Part shown: positions 54,866-63,525 of the stretch, one piece after another
Numbering within the stretch: the first letter of the stretch is position 1
How the letters are laid out: each line of letters opens with the position of its first letter
Origin: Isosphaera pallida ATCC 43644
Lineage (GTDB): Bacteria; Planctomycetota; Planctomycetia; Isosphaerales; Isosphaeraceae
Assembly: GCF_000186345.1 (NCBI RefSeq)
Contig: NC_014962.1
Location: 5,112,450 to 5,176,449 of the forward strand
DNA: 64,000 nt
Direction of reading: 5' to 3'
The notes under the pieces: model-generated
What the model was told of the DNA's origin: nothing
What the model saw: only the letters and a program-made list of their open reading frames with translations
The model's database searches: none
Program-made: the position numbers and the translations under genes

Positions 54866-55693
54866 CTAGGGATCACGCACTCGACGATGCAGCGCCGAGC
54901 CGACCAGCACTGCGTCGGCTCCCGCTTGGCTCCAGCGCGTCAGGTCGTTCCATTGGCCTAATCCGCCGCCGACGATGACTCCCACCGCGGGATGATGTTG
55001 GCGAAGGTGGCGGATCAGGGCCAGACGTGGGGGATCGACTCCTCGGCCACGTCCGACCGCCGCTAGGTCCAGCAGCAGGACGCGCTGAATCCCCTGGGTC
55101 AGCGCTTCGTCCAGCATTGCCTGGGGATTCAGGCGATCGGTCCAGGAGGCGTCGGTTGGGGTCATCGGGGTTGCGTCGCGCAGGTCGAGGCTGAAGATAA
55201 TCCGGGTGGCTCCATAAACGGCGAGCAGTCTCGCCAGGGCGTCGGGACCGTTGAGAGTTTCCGAACCGGCCACCACCACTAGGCGGTCGTGGTCACAATC
55301 TAGAGGCGGGGAAGCGTCGGTCCAGCCCGCATCGAGCCAAAGGGTCCGCCCGCGCGTCAACCAGTGAGCCATCAGGCGGGTCGCAACTGGCGAGGGGGGG
55401 GATCCGGGGGACTCGATCGCGTCTAGATCAGCGAGATAAAGTGTGTCGTGGCCAACCAAGTTCCGCAGGCATTCGGCCCAGGCGATGGGATCGGACCCAA
55501 TGGAGTCGGGGCCGACGAGAGGCGCGTAGCTGGCTCGGGGGCCGCCGTTCGCCGCTACTGCGCGGCCCAGGCGCACATCCAGCACCGGTACGACCAGAAG
55601 GGGAGGACCGGTGCCAACAGGGGAGTCGTTTCCATGATGACAATCAGCGGCGCACTGGGGGACACCGAATGGTCGGGAATCGTCGTGGTTCAC
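54866..55693 (-). CDS. HisA/HisF-like TIM-barrel protein
   Basis: The product resembles HisA-related proteins of COG1411 type, found with H4MPT-linked C1 genes, rather than histidine biosynthesis. The barrel starts LLVVPVLDVRLGRAVAA, then LYLADLDAIESP, LWLDAGWTD, IIFSLDLRDATPM, VLLLDLAAVGRGRG, and ends VGVIVGGGLGQWNDL and DAVLVGSALHRR, a phosphate-binding site. The start is unclear: the only in-frame start codon I find is the GTG at 55693. That adds about 30 non-conserved residues and overlaps the divergent ATP-grasp gene by 60 bp. It is the only minus-strand member of the methanofuran-type cluster. Its reaction is unknown. Confidence 0.7.
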   Translation of the reverse strand: MNHDDSRPFGVPQCAADCHHGNDSPVGTGPPLLVVPVLDVRLGRAVAANGGPRASYAPLVGPDSIGSDPIAWAECLRNLVGHDTLYLADLDAIESPGSPPSPVATRLMAHWLTRGRTLWLDAGWTDASPPLDCDHDRLVVVAGSETLNGPDALARLLAVYGATRIIFSLDLRDATPMTPTDASWTDRLNPQAMLDEALTQGIQRVLLLDLAAVGRGRGVDPPRLALIRHLRQHHPAVGVIVGGGLGQWNDLTRWSQAGADAVLVGSALHRRVRDP

Positions 55694-56938
55694 GAATTTG
55701 TGACCGGGGGTGGCTTAAAGGGGGAGGAGGCTCCCGAGTCTTGGAGGATTGAAGGGGAGGCGATGCGTCGGGCCCTGGCGCGGGAGTTCGCGGCGGTCGG
55801 ACCGATGGTGCGGGTGGTGACAACGCGGGACGCGACCAAGCGGGGCCCGCGGTTCTCAGGGGAGACCGAAGGCTGGTGGGATCGGCTTCTCCCAACGGCG
55901 ACACGCCAACGAATGCTCGAATGTCCGGTGGGGGGCGATGGTCCTGACGAGCGCGCGGTGTTGGAGGATTGGGCGGCGCGTCCCGAGACGCTGGGCGTGG
56001 TGATCGTCGCGCCCGAGACCGATGGCATTTTGGCCGAGCGGGTCGAGTGGGTCAATCGCGTCGCGCCTTGGCGTTGGTTGGGCGCATCGGTTTCGGCCAT
56101 GCGGCAATGCGGCGACAAGCTGGCGATGGCGGCGCGTTGGCGATCCCAAGGGGTAGCGACTCCTCCGGGTTGGGTGATCGAAGCGGGGCGGTCGCTGCGG
56201 GAGTGGTTGGAAACAACCAGGGCACGGGGTTCGTTGGCGTTGCGGTTTCCGATCGTGGTCAAGCCGTTGGACGGGGCCGGTTGTTGGTTGACGCGACGCT
56301 TTGCCACGCCCGAGGCAATCCCGGAGGGATGGGCACCGGAGCGTTGTTCATTGGTTCAGCCGTGGTGGGAAGGCATCCCGGCTTCGGCTTTGGTGTTGGG
56401 AACCCGGACCCGAGGCGCGACGGTGTTGACTTGGGGGCGTCAGAGGATCGACCTCGACGATCAGGGCCGATTGGGGTATCGAGGGGGTGTCTTACCCTGG
56501 CGGTGTCGTCCAGAGGGGTCAACCGAAGCAGCGATCCAGGCGGCGACAACGGTGGTGGACGGGTTGTACGGGTTGTTTGGGGTGGATTTCCTCTATGCGG
56601 AGTTGACCGAGGGGGCCACAATCACCATGACGACCAAGGCGCGGGACGATCAGAGGGGATGGCAATGGATTGAGATCAATCCCCGGCCCACCACTTCCTG
56701 CGTTGCCTTGATCGACTTGCTTTCCCGGTTCCCTGGGCCTGCGGCCCGCGCAGGCGATCTGGGACGGGCTTGGCTGGCCGCGGTTCTTCACGACAATCCC
56801 GCGCCGGCGCGACGACTCCGCGACGCTTTGGCGGGGGTTCCTCCCACCCAGGCGATCCATTTCAACGCCGCGGGACAAGAAGAGGAGTCGGAGGGTCCGG
56901 CGAACCGTCCGACCCGATCTTGGCGTCCTCGATCCTGA
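55634..56938 (+). CDS. mfnD: ATP-grasp ligase, MfnD-like
   Basis: In methanogens MfnD joins tyramine and glutamate during methanofuran synthesis. This 434-residue ATP-grasp protein opens IVVVHEFVTGGGLKGEE, a signature of that group. It has a helical region (about 40-130), then FPIVVKPLDGAGCWLTRRF (ATP-grasp glycine loop with Lys), CSLVQPWWEGIPASAL, YGLFGVDFLYAEL and WIEINPRPTTSCVALIDLL (Mg/ATP ligands). AGGGGAG about 9 nt before the ATG at 55634 supports this start, overlapping the HisA-like frame on the other strand. The C-terminal 25 residues are Glu/Arg-rich. The family match is clear; the exact substrate is inferred from MfnE- and MfnF-like neighbours. Confidence 0.75.
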   Translation: MMTISGALGDTEWSGIVVVHEFVTGGGLKGEEAPESWRIEGEAMRRALAREFAAVGPMVRVVTTRDATKRGPRFSGETEGWWDRLLPTATRQRMLECPVGGDGPDERAVLEDWAARPETLGVVIVAPETDGILAERVEWVNRVAPWRWLGASVSAMRQCGDKLAMAARWRSQGVATPPGWVIEAGRSLREWLETTRARGSLALRFPIVVKPLDGAGCWLTRRFATPEAIPEGWAPERCSLVQPWWEGIPASALVLGTRTRGATVLTWGRQRIDLDDQGRLGYRGGVLPWRCRPEGSTEAAIQAATTVVDGLYGLFGVDFLYAELTEGATITMTTKARDDQRGWQWIEINPRPTTSCVALIDLLSRFPGPAARAGDLGRAWLAAVLHDNPAPARRLRDALAGVPPTQAIHFNAAGQEEESEGPANRPTRSWRPRS

Positions 56939-56998
56939 AACTGATTCGCCGATCTCCACCCCACTGGGGATCCTGACCTTCTGCGTGTTAGGTTTGTC

Positions 56999-58141
56999 AT
57001 GGCCGATTCCACTCCGTCTCCCACGTCCCCTCCAAGTTCCGGTCCACGGTCGCGTCCCGCGTCGGGGGCGGGAGCCAACGGCTCGTTGTCCTCCGCCTTT
57101 TGGTTGGGGCTGGACATCGGCGGGGCTAACATCAAGGCGTCCCACCCCAGCGGCGTGTCCCGGACCATGCCGTTTGAGTTGTGGAAACATCCTGAGGATC
57201 TACCGCGTTCGTTGGCCTCGCTCCTCAAAGGGTTACCCGAAGCCCATGGTCTAGCGGTGACCATGACTGCCGAGCTTTGCGATTGCTACGCCACTAAGGA
57301 GGAGGGGGTCAACGACGTCCTCAACGCCGTCGAGCAGGTCGCACGCCACCGCGAGGTGTGGATTTGGGGGATCGACGGTCGCTTTCATAAGCCGGCGGTC
57401 ATCCGGGAGGAACCCCGCCGGGCCGCCGCCGCCAATTGGTTGGCCCTGGCGATCCTAGCGGCGCGGCTGGCTCCCCGGGGACCGGCGATTCTCATCGACA
57501 TCGGTTCCACCACCACCGACCTAATTCCCATCCAGGACGGCCGACCGATCCCCCGCGGCCGCACCGACACCCAACGGCTACAAACCGGCGAACTCGTTTA
57601 CGCTGGAGTGCGCCGCACCCCAGTGGCTACCCTCGCCACCGAACTAAGGCATCGGGGTGTGCCAACCGGCTTGACCTCCGAGACTTTCGCCACCACCGCC
57701 GACCTCTATTTGGCTCTGGGCGAAACCGAGGAGGATCCCTCCGACCTGGGGACCGCCGACGGCCGCCCGCTGACCTTGGAGGCCACCCGCGACCGTTTAG
57801 CCCGCATGATCGGCGCGGATCGCTCCGAGTTCTCGCTGGACGACGCCCGTGAACTGGCTCGCGAGGCCGACCACGCGCTGATGGACCGGCTGGTGACCGT
57901 CGCCAAGCGTTGCTGTTTCGGTCAGATCGGACGACCCCGCACGGCGATCGTGGCCGGTCAGGGCGAATTCCTGGCCCGACGCTTGGCACTGAGGTTGCTC
58001 GCCTCCGACGGCCAAATCATCAGCCTGCGCGAAGCCTGGGGCGAAACCGCCTCCGCCGCGGGATGCGCCTACGCCGTGATGAGGCTGGCCATTGAATCGT
58101 TGAGCGATCCGCCGCGGACCTCAGACCCCCCAACCCGATGA
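56999..58141 (+). CDS. mfnF: H4MPT-linked C1 pathway protein, MfnF-like (hydantoinase/oxoprolinase family)
   Basis: MfnF condenses the furan diphosphate with gamma-glutamyltyramine in methanofuran synthesis; bacterial homologues are annotated 'H4MPT-linked C1 transfer pathway protein'. The 380 residues have an actin/ASKHA-like fold. WLGLDIGGANIKAS is the first phosphate loop and LIDIGSTTTDLIPIQDG the second. LAVTMTAELCDCYATKEEGV, TGELVYAGVRRTPVATL and the DLGTADGRP block are all highly conserved in the family. An N-terminal Pro/Ser-rich extension of about 30 residues precedes the fold. The stop overlaps the mfnE-like start as ATGA. Confidence 0.85.
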   Translation: MADSTPSPTSPPSSGPRSRPASGAGANGSLSSAFWLGLDIGGANIKASHPSGVSRTMPFELWKHPEDLPRSLASLLKGLPEAHGLAVTMTAELCDCYATKEEGVNDVLNAVEQVARHREVWIWGIDGRFHKPAVIREEPRRAAAANWLALAILAARLAPRGPAILIDIGSTTTDLIPIQDGRPIPRGRTDTQRLQTGELVYAGVRRTPVATLATELRHRGVPTGLTSETFATTADLYLALGETEEDPSDLGTADGRPLTLEATRDRLARMIGADRSEFSLDDARELAREADHALMDRLVTVAKRCCFGQIGRPRTAIVAGQGEFLARRLALRLLASDGQIISLREAWGETASAAGCAYAVMRLAIESLSDPPRTSDPPTR

Positions 58142-58869
58142 CGGCCATGTCCCCCGACGCCAACCCCAACTCCCAACCCGCCGGGGATCGGGACCACCAG
58201 CCTTTGCCTCCGGGCGTCCGCCCAACTGCCCGCGCCCGAGTCGTTCCTACCCCACCCTCGAGTCTGGGACGCTTGACTGTCCTCAAGGTGGGAGGCAGTC
58301 TATTGGATTGGCCCGAACTTCCCGAACGGTTGGAGCGGTTGCTCGAGGATCTGAGACGCCGCGGCGACCGCGTGGTGGTGCTGGTGGGAGGAGCCGCTGT
58401 CGCCGATTGGGTCCGCGCCCTGGACCGCATCCATCGCCTTGGCGAGTCGCGATCCCATCATCTGGCGATCCGCGCGTTGGAGTTCACCTCCCACGTTCTG
58501 GCAGCCTTAGCGCCTCGGCTGGGTCTGGACGTCATCGACAACCTGGACGACTGCGACGAATCCTGGTTGGCCGGTCGCGTCCCTATCCTCTCGCCACGCC
58601 TCCTGCTCGACCAGGACGAGCAGGAATCTCCCGTCCCTCTGGAACACTCCTGGGATGTGACCACGGACTCGATCGCCGCTCGGGTCGCGTTTCGGCTCAA
58701 GGCCGAATTATGGCTGCTCAAAAGTACCGACCTTCCCGAGGGCGTCGATCGGTTCGAGGCCGCTTGTCTGGGGTTGGTTGACCCCGCCTTTCCCATGGTG
58801 GCCCAGCCGCTGGAGACCGTCGTTTACCTCAACCTCCGCGCCCCCAAGCTGGATGTTCGATTCTTGTAA
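58138..58869 (+). CDS. mfnE: Amino acid kinase-family protein, MfnE-like
   Basis: MfnE phosphorylates the aminomethylfuran phosphate to the diphosphate in methanofuran synthesis. The 243-residue protein starts with about 45 Pro-rich residues and then an amino acid kinase fold: LTVLKVGGSLLDWPELPERL (Lys-Gly-Gly phosphate site), VVVLVGGAAVADWVRALDRI, SHHLAIRALEFTSHVLA, HSWDVTTDSIAARVAFRLKA and LWLLKSTDLPEGV. These match the archaeal/bacterial COG2054-type kinases rather than UMP or aspartate kinase. It is coupled to the mfnF-like gene by ATGA (58138-58141). Confidence 0.78.
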   Translation: MTAMSPDANPNSQPAGDRDHQPLPPGVRPTARARVVPTPPSSLGRLTVLKVGGSLLDWPELPERLERLLEDLRRRGDRVVVLVGGAAVADWVRALDRIHRLGESRSHHLAIRALEFTSHVLAALAPRLGLDVIDNLDDCDESWLAGRVPILSPRLLLDQDEQESPVPLEHSWDVTTDSIAARVAFRLKAELWLLKSTDLPEGVDRFEAACLGLVDPAFPMVAQPLETVVYLNLRAPKLDVRFL

Positions 58870-58966
58870 GCAGCAAGGACCTGACATTCCAAGGTGAAAA
58901 CTTGCCGAGTTCGTCGGCTCGGCTGGAGATGGGATTGGAACCAGTGGGGTCGGTTGGGACATCGCC

Positions 58967-60115
58967 TCATGGAATCACACGCCGGGTTTGTCGGCCCCCG
59001 ACGAACGATTGATACACCAGTTTGCCGATGTCGGAAGCGTCGCACGAGATCGCCACGCCGCGGGTGACCTTGGCCAGTTGTTCGACGAAGTTGACCAAGC
59101 CAACATAAAACGAGTCTTCAATCAAGGCGAAGCTGGAGACGGCAATGCCGGCCCGGGCGCATTGGCGGGCTTCGGCGAGGGTCGCGTCGGCGGTGCGTTC
59201 GCAGGGGGGATAAATGAGCAACACGTCCCGCCCCTCAACGTGCGCGGTGGGCTCGCCGTCGGTAATCACGATGATCTGTTTGGTGGCGGCGGTTTGACGA
59301 GCCAGAATCGATCGGGCCAGTTTGAGACCGGCGTGGATGTTGGTGAAGTGTTGCGGCACAAAGGCGGGTGGGGCATCCAAGTTGATCCGCAGGTGAACCC
59401 GCGGGTCGAAGATGCTCACCCGTTTGGGCGCGGAGTTCAACAAGTCGATTTCGCTGAGACGATGGGCGAACGATGAGAATCCGACGAATTCCAGACTGTC
59501 CTGGGGAAACCGGGCTTGGACCAAACCGGCCAGCGCCAGAGCGATCCGCTTGGTCTGGGCGTACTTGCCGTAGCGACCCATCGAGCCAGATTGATCGATC
59601 AGAACCACCGTGGCGCAGCGGACTTGCCGCTCGGTCTCGTGGATCATCAGATCGTCACGTTCGAGCCGGATCGGCGGACCGCTTGGGCGTCGCGCCATTG
59701 CGTTGCGCAACGTTTCGTGTAAATTCAAATGAGCAAGCGAATCCCCGTACACATACGGCCGAATATCCTCATGCGGGGATTCGCAGCCTCCTTTGAGACG
59801 GGTCTCGTGGTTGCCACCTGCTGCGTTGGCCTTGAGGGTCTGGAACAGGTTCAACAAGGCGTGGTGACGCACTCGCTTGAGACCCTGAGGCGTCACCACC
59901 CAGTGGCCTTCCTTGTCCCGTTCCATCAGGCCCTGTTCCTGAATCTTGCGGAGCAGGTCGGCGGCGTCGGGGTCGTCTTCGAGGTCTTCGAGCCGACGCA
60001 GCACCTGATCGCCGAACTGGAGCATCTGCTGGGCGATTTGGTCGAACAACCGATCAGCCGACTGAGGCGAGAACGACTGGCGGCCGTCCCAACGGGAGTA
60101 TTCGTGCAAGGCCAT
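58967..60115 (-). CDS. VWA-domain protein partnering a MoxR-type ATPase
   Basis: A 382-residue cytoplasmic protein. The N-terminal 160 residues are helical. The C-terminal von Willebrand A domain has a MIDAS site: TVVLIDQSGSMGRYGKY (D174, S176, S178), HFTNIHAGLKLA with the Thr ligand, and QIIVITDGEPTAH with the Asp. Such proteins act with MoxR or Mg-chelatase-like AAA ATPases to insert metals or remodel targets. The ATPase gene lies 181 bp upstream on the same strand, which supports a pair. The client is unknown. Confidence 0.85.
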   Translation of the reverse strand: MALHEYSRWDGRQSFSPQSADRLFDQIAQQMLQFGDQVLRRLEDLEDDPDAADLLRKIQEQGLMERDKEGHWVVTPQGLKRVRHHALLNLFQTLKANAAGGNHETRLKGGCESPHEDIRPYVYGDSLAHLNLHETLRNAMARRPSGPPIRLERDDLMIHETERQVRCATVVLIDQSGSMGRYGKYAQTKRIALALAGLVQARFPQDSLEFVGFSSFAHRLSEIDLLNSAPKRVSIFDPRVHLRINLDAPPAFVPQHFTNIHAGLKLARSILARQTAATKQIIVITDGEPTAHVEGRDVLLIYPPCERTADATLAEARQCARAGIAVSSFALIEDSFYVGLVNFVEQLAKVTRGVAISCDASDIGKLVYQSFVGGRQTRRVIP

Positions 60116-60296
60116 GCGGCGGGCTCCGAACGGGTCAACTCGGCACCAATTCGACGAAGCGCAAAACAGAGAACGTGACGAGCATCAAGGCGAAGCCGGG
60201 ACAGAGCGGGGCGGGGCGGAGGTGGCACGACGACGGCTGGGACCTGGAACGAGAACCAACGACCCATCCAATCCCGGCTGGTTCAGATGCCGAGGA

Positions 60297-61757
60297 TCAA
60301 CTCCGGTAGGACTGGCCACTGTTTTTGGGGGAGCGGTTGAGACGATTGTGGACATGGAGCCCGTCCAGCAGGAGTTCCGCCACGGCCACTCGCGCCGCGT
60401 CGCCACCTTGGTCGGACGGACGGCCGACGGCCTCGGGGATCAGACGTTCCAGCAGATTCTCGACCATTTGCGCCAACGGAGGCACTTGAGCGATTCGCGC
60501 AGCTCCCTCCTGGCTTGGCACCATGTCGCCGAGTTCTAGGGTTCCGCCCGCGTCGAACCACTCGACGATTGGCTTGAGGCTTTTGACTGAAATATGCTGG
60601 TCGAACACGACTTTCAACGCTTCGTCGCGGAGGCGTAGGATCAACAGATCTTCTTGGGTGTCATCTTCGGTCATGAGGAGTTCGAGTTTGCCGCGCGAGC
60701 CGGGGGCCAAGTGGTTGGTGTCGGAGGGGCGGGGTAGGATCACGTTTTCATGGTGAACTAAAGCGCGACGTTCGGCGTTGGAGACGATATTTTCCAGGTT
60801 GGCGATCGACATCCGCGTCGAGACGCCCGACTGTTGGTTGACATGGGGCGAGGTTCGGGCCAGCCGCGAGGTCTCCTCGATCAACTCCTTGATGAAAGGG
60901 GGGATGACCAACGCCAGCCCCTCGGGCCGGTCGAGATAGGCGTTCTCGTCGTTGATGCGGATCCCCAACTCACGGGTCAGGGGGTAGTGGGTGCGTACGA
61001 CCGTCCCGATCCGATCCTTGAGCGGCGTGACGATCCGGCCCCGGTTGGTGTAATCCTCCGGGTTGGCCGAGAACACCATGCAGACATCCAACTCCAACCG
61101 GATCGGAAACCCTCGGATTTGCAGATCCCGCTCCTCCAGCACGTTGAACAGCCCCACTTGAATGCGGGGCGCGAGGTCGGGCAATTCGTTGACGCAGAAG
61201 ATACCCCGATTGGTCCGCGGGATCAATCCATAGTGGATGACATTCTCGTTTGAAAGGTAGCGACCTTCAGCGACTTTGATCATGTCGATTTCACCGATCA
61301 GGTCGGCGATCGACACGTCGGGGGTCGCCAGCTTCTCCAGATAGCGGCGATCCCGGCCGATCCATTCGATTGGGGTGTCGTCGCCGTGGTCGCGGATGAG
61401 TTGGCGGGCGTAGGCCGAAAGGGGACGCAATGGGTCGTCGTTGATTTCCGACCCCGCGACGATGGGAATCGCCTCGTCCAGCAGATCGACTAACCGCCGC
61501 AGCATGCGGGTTTTGGCCTGGCCGCGGAGGCCTAGGAACAACAGGTCGTGACGTGAGAGGATGCCGTTAATAATCTGAGGAAACACCGTCTCTTCGTAGC
61601 CGACGATGCCGGGAAACAGCGGTTCGCCCCGGCGGAGTTTGGCGATGAGGTTGGTGCGCATTTCCTCCTTAACGGGGCGGGACTGGTAGCCGCTGGCTTT
61701 GAGTTGGCCCAGGGTGCGGGGCCGGTCGGCAAACCGAGACGCCATCTCCGTGGTCAT
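60297..61757 (-). CDS. MoxR/Mg-chelatase-type AAA ATPase
   Basis: A 486-residue AAA ATPase of the MoxR/magnesium chelatase I group. The P-loop is LFLGLRGQAKTRMLRRLV (G76-T83), the Ala-Lys-Thr form typical of this group. Walker B and sensor elements follow: NRGIFCVNELPDLAPRIQVG, LDVCMVFSANPEDYTNRGR and PLKDRIGTVVRTHYPLTREL. GVSTRMSIANLENIVSNAER forms the lid. The VWA protein is encoded 181 bp downstream and is the probable co-factor. The ATG at 61757 or 61745 is the start; neither has a strong ribosome site. Confidence 0.87.
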   Translation of the reverse strand: MTTEMASRFADRPRTLGQLKASGYQSRPVKEEMRTNLIAKLRRGEPLFPGIVGYEETVFPQIINGILSRHDLLFLGLRGQAKTRMLRRLVDLLDEAIPIVAGSEINDDPLRPLSAYARQLIRDHGDDTPIEWIGRDRRYLEKLATPDVSIADLIGEIDMIKVAEGRYLSNENVIHYGLIPRTNRGIFCVNELPDLAPRIQVGLFNVLEERDLQIRGFPIRLELDVCMVFSANPEDYTNRGRIVTPLKDRIGTVVRTHYPLTRELGIRINDENAYLDRPEGLALVIPPFIKELIEETSRLARTSPHVNQQSGVSTRMSIANLENIVSNAERRALVHHENVILPRPSDTNHLAPGSRGKLELLMTEDDTQEDLLILRLRDEALKVVFDQHISVKSLKPIVEWFDAGGTLELGDMVPSQEGAARIAQVPPLAQMVENLLERLIPEAVGRPSDQGGDAARVAVAELLLDGLHVHNRLNRSPKNSGQSYRS

Positions 61758-61948
61758 GGGCGCAATCCGGGTCAGCGGGGCGGAGGGAGGGGGAGCCGTC
61801 GCGGTTGATGTCGTGAGGAATGGTTTGGAACTGGGGGGAGCACGTCCCTCATCGTAGGGTGGAACGGCGTGGCGTCAACCACAACCGACCGTAGGTCCAA
61901 CGGGAGACGCCCAGGCATCGCCTGTCGGGTCGGAGGCGGGGACGCGGG

Positions 61949-63427
61949 CTAGGGGGTCTCTTGGGGATTGGGGGTGGCGCGGATGATTCGGGCGTCGATC
62001 CAGTTGGCGAGGTCGTTGACGTCGCCTCGGTCGCCGAAGTCGGCGATTAGGACCAGCAGGCGTTTCCCCGCCAGATCGACCCGCACAGGTTGGGGCGGGT
62101 CGCGTAGCGCCAGGTCGCGTTGAAACACTTCGGTGCGATCCACCAGGACGCGGAAACGGACATGACCATGAGTCACGGGGTTTTCCGGGACGCCGCCGGA
62201 GTCGTCGATGCCGATTTCGGCGTGGAACGCCTGATCGTCCGGTTCAACCCGGTAGACCGCGATGGTTCGGGAGCGCATGCCTAAGCCGTGGTCGTAGGCT
62301 TGGCCATCGAGGATCAGCGGTCCTCCAGCGGCGTTGCGGTTGAGAAACACGACCGAGGCGGGGTCGGTGGCGGAGTCGCCGAAGTAGTCGGCGAACTGGA
62401 CGGCCAGCGGAGTCCGGGCCGTCAGCCATTGGAGGCGGTCGGTTCGGGGTTCGATGCGGACCACGTCGGCGAGGGGAACATTGATCGACGCGCCGAAGCG
62501 GGTCCGGGCCAGGATTCGACCTCGAACAATCTTGGAATCGACCACGCCGATCCGAGAACCATCCACCAGGGTGAGGGTCAAAACCATCGCTGGGGGAGGC
62601 GGCAGGGGATAATCGACCAGGGCCGGGTCGAAACCGATGGCGCGGATGCCGGTCAGATCGAGTTGGGCGGGTTGGGCGGCGTTGTTGAGTTGGAACCGCA
62701 GCGCCCGGTTGGGGCCATCCAGACCCAGTACGCCTCCGGTTTGCCGATCGCCGTTAGTGAACCAGACCGAGTCGCCGCCGGGTTCCATACTGGCTAATAG
62801 GTCGAGTTGAGCGAGGGTTTCGGCGACCGTGGTAGGCGGCTGCAGCAGCAGGCCCAACGGAGCTAGCAGCGGGGTGTTGAGGGGGCCGAGCAACCGAGTT
62901 TGCAGGATCAGGTTGGTGTCGTCGCCGCCGACTCCCACAATCGCCAGCCGCTCGCCGTCGGGAAAAACCGCCAGGTTCGTCGCAAACGGGGGAATCATTG
63001 GCCTCGGACCCTGGCCTGGTTCGCGTGGCGCGGTGCGGGTGATTCGAACCACCTGGGCGAGAGGCAAGGCAATCCGCGACCCGAGGGCCTTGTCGTCCGC
63101 AACCGCGGCGACTTGAACGGGTTGGGGTTGAGGTTGATCCAGGGGGGGCGTGTTCGGGGACGTTTCGGGATGAGGTGGGGACTCCGGTGGGGGTTCGTCC
63201 AGCAGGAGCAGTAGGGTCGGTTCGGTCATCGCCTTGGCGGCCGGGTCGGAGGGGGCGACCAAGCCCTCTAGGCGTCCCACGCGGACGGTGCCGTCGATGA
63301 AGGTCACGTTGAAAATCGGGTCGGCTTGCTGCGCTTCGGCGGGCGAACCAAGCCCCAACCAACCCCGACCCGTACCAAGGCCGACCAACGCGACGACAAC
63401 CAAACGAGTCCAGAAATGCAAGTTCAT
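61949..63427 (-). CDS. Exported NPCBM-like domain protein
   Basis: A 492-residue exported protein. The ATG at 63427 begins a signal peptide (LVVVALVGLGTGRGWLGLGS, cleavage near AEAQQ). A small beta segment (FNVTFIDGTVRVGRLEGLV) and a Pro-rich linker follow. The C-terminal domain contains LILDGQAYDHGLGMRSRTIA and FHAEIGIDDSGGVPENPVTH, then FRVLVDRTEVFQRDLALRD and LVLIADFGDRGDVNDLANW. These fit the NPCBM/NEW2 beta-sandwich, a carbohydrate-binding type of domain. The frame continues upstream to 63703 into the neighbouring gene, so 63427 is preferred. It is probably a surface or periplasmic protein. Confidence 0.78.
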   Translation of the reverse strand: MNLHFWTRLVVVALVGLGTGRGWLGLGSPAEAQQADPIFNVTFIDGTVRVGRLEGLVAPSDPAAKAMTEPTLLLLLDEPPPESPPHPETSPNTPPLDQPQPQPVQVAAVADDKALGSRIALPLAQVVRITRTAPREPGQGPRPMIPPFATNLAVFPDGERLAIVGVGGDDTNLILQTRLLGPLNTPLLAPLGLLLQPPTTVAETLAQLDLLASMEPGGDSVWFTNGDRQTGGVLGLDGPNRALRFQLNNAAQPAQLDLTGIRAIGFDPALVDYPLPPPPAMVLTLTLVDGSRIGVVDSKIVRGRILARTRFGASINVPLADVVRIEPRTDRLQWLTARTPLAVQFADYFGDSATDPASVVFLNRNAAGGPLILDGQAYDHGLGMRSRTIAVYRVEPDDQAFHAEIGIDDSGGVPENPVTHGHVRFRVLVDRTEVFQRDLALRDPPQPVRVDLAGKRLLVLIADFGDRGDVNDLANWIDARIIRATPNPQETP

Positions 63428-63525
63428 CGTCAAGAAGAGGTGGTGTTGAGGGCAGGGGGGGGTGAGAGCGGCCGGCCAACCGTCCGGATCAGAAGGGGCG
63501 TACCGCGACCCAGCGGGGTCAACGA

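Noticed and set aside
54866-55693. HisA of histidine biosynthesis
   Set aside because: No other his genes nearby, sequence only distantly HisA-like, and the neighbours are methanofuran genes.
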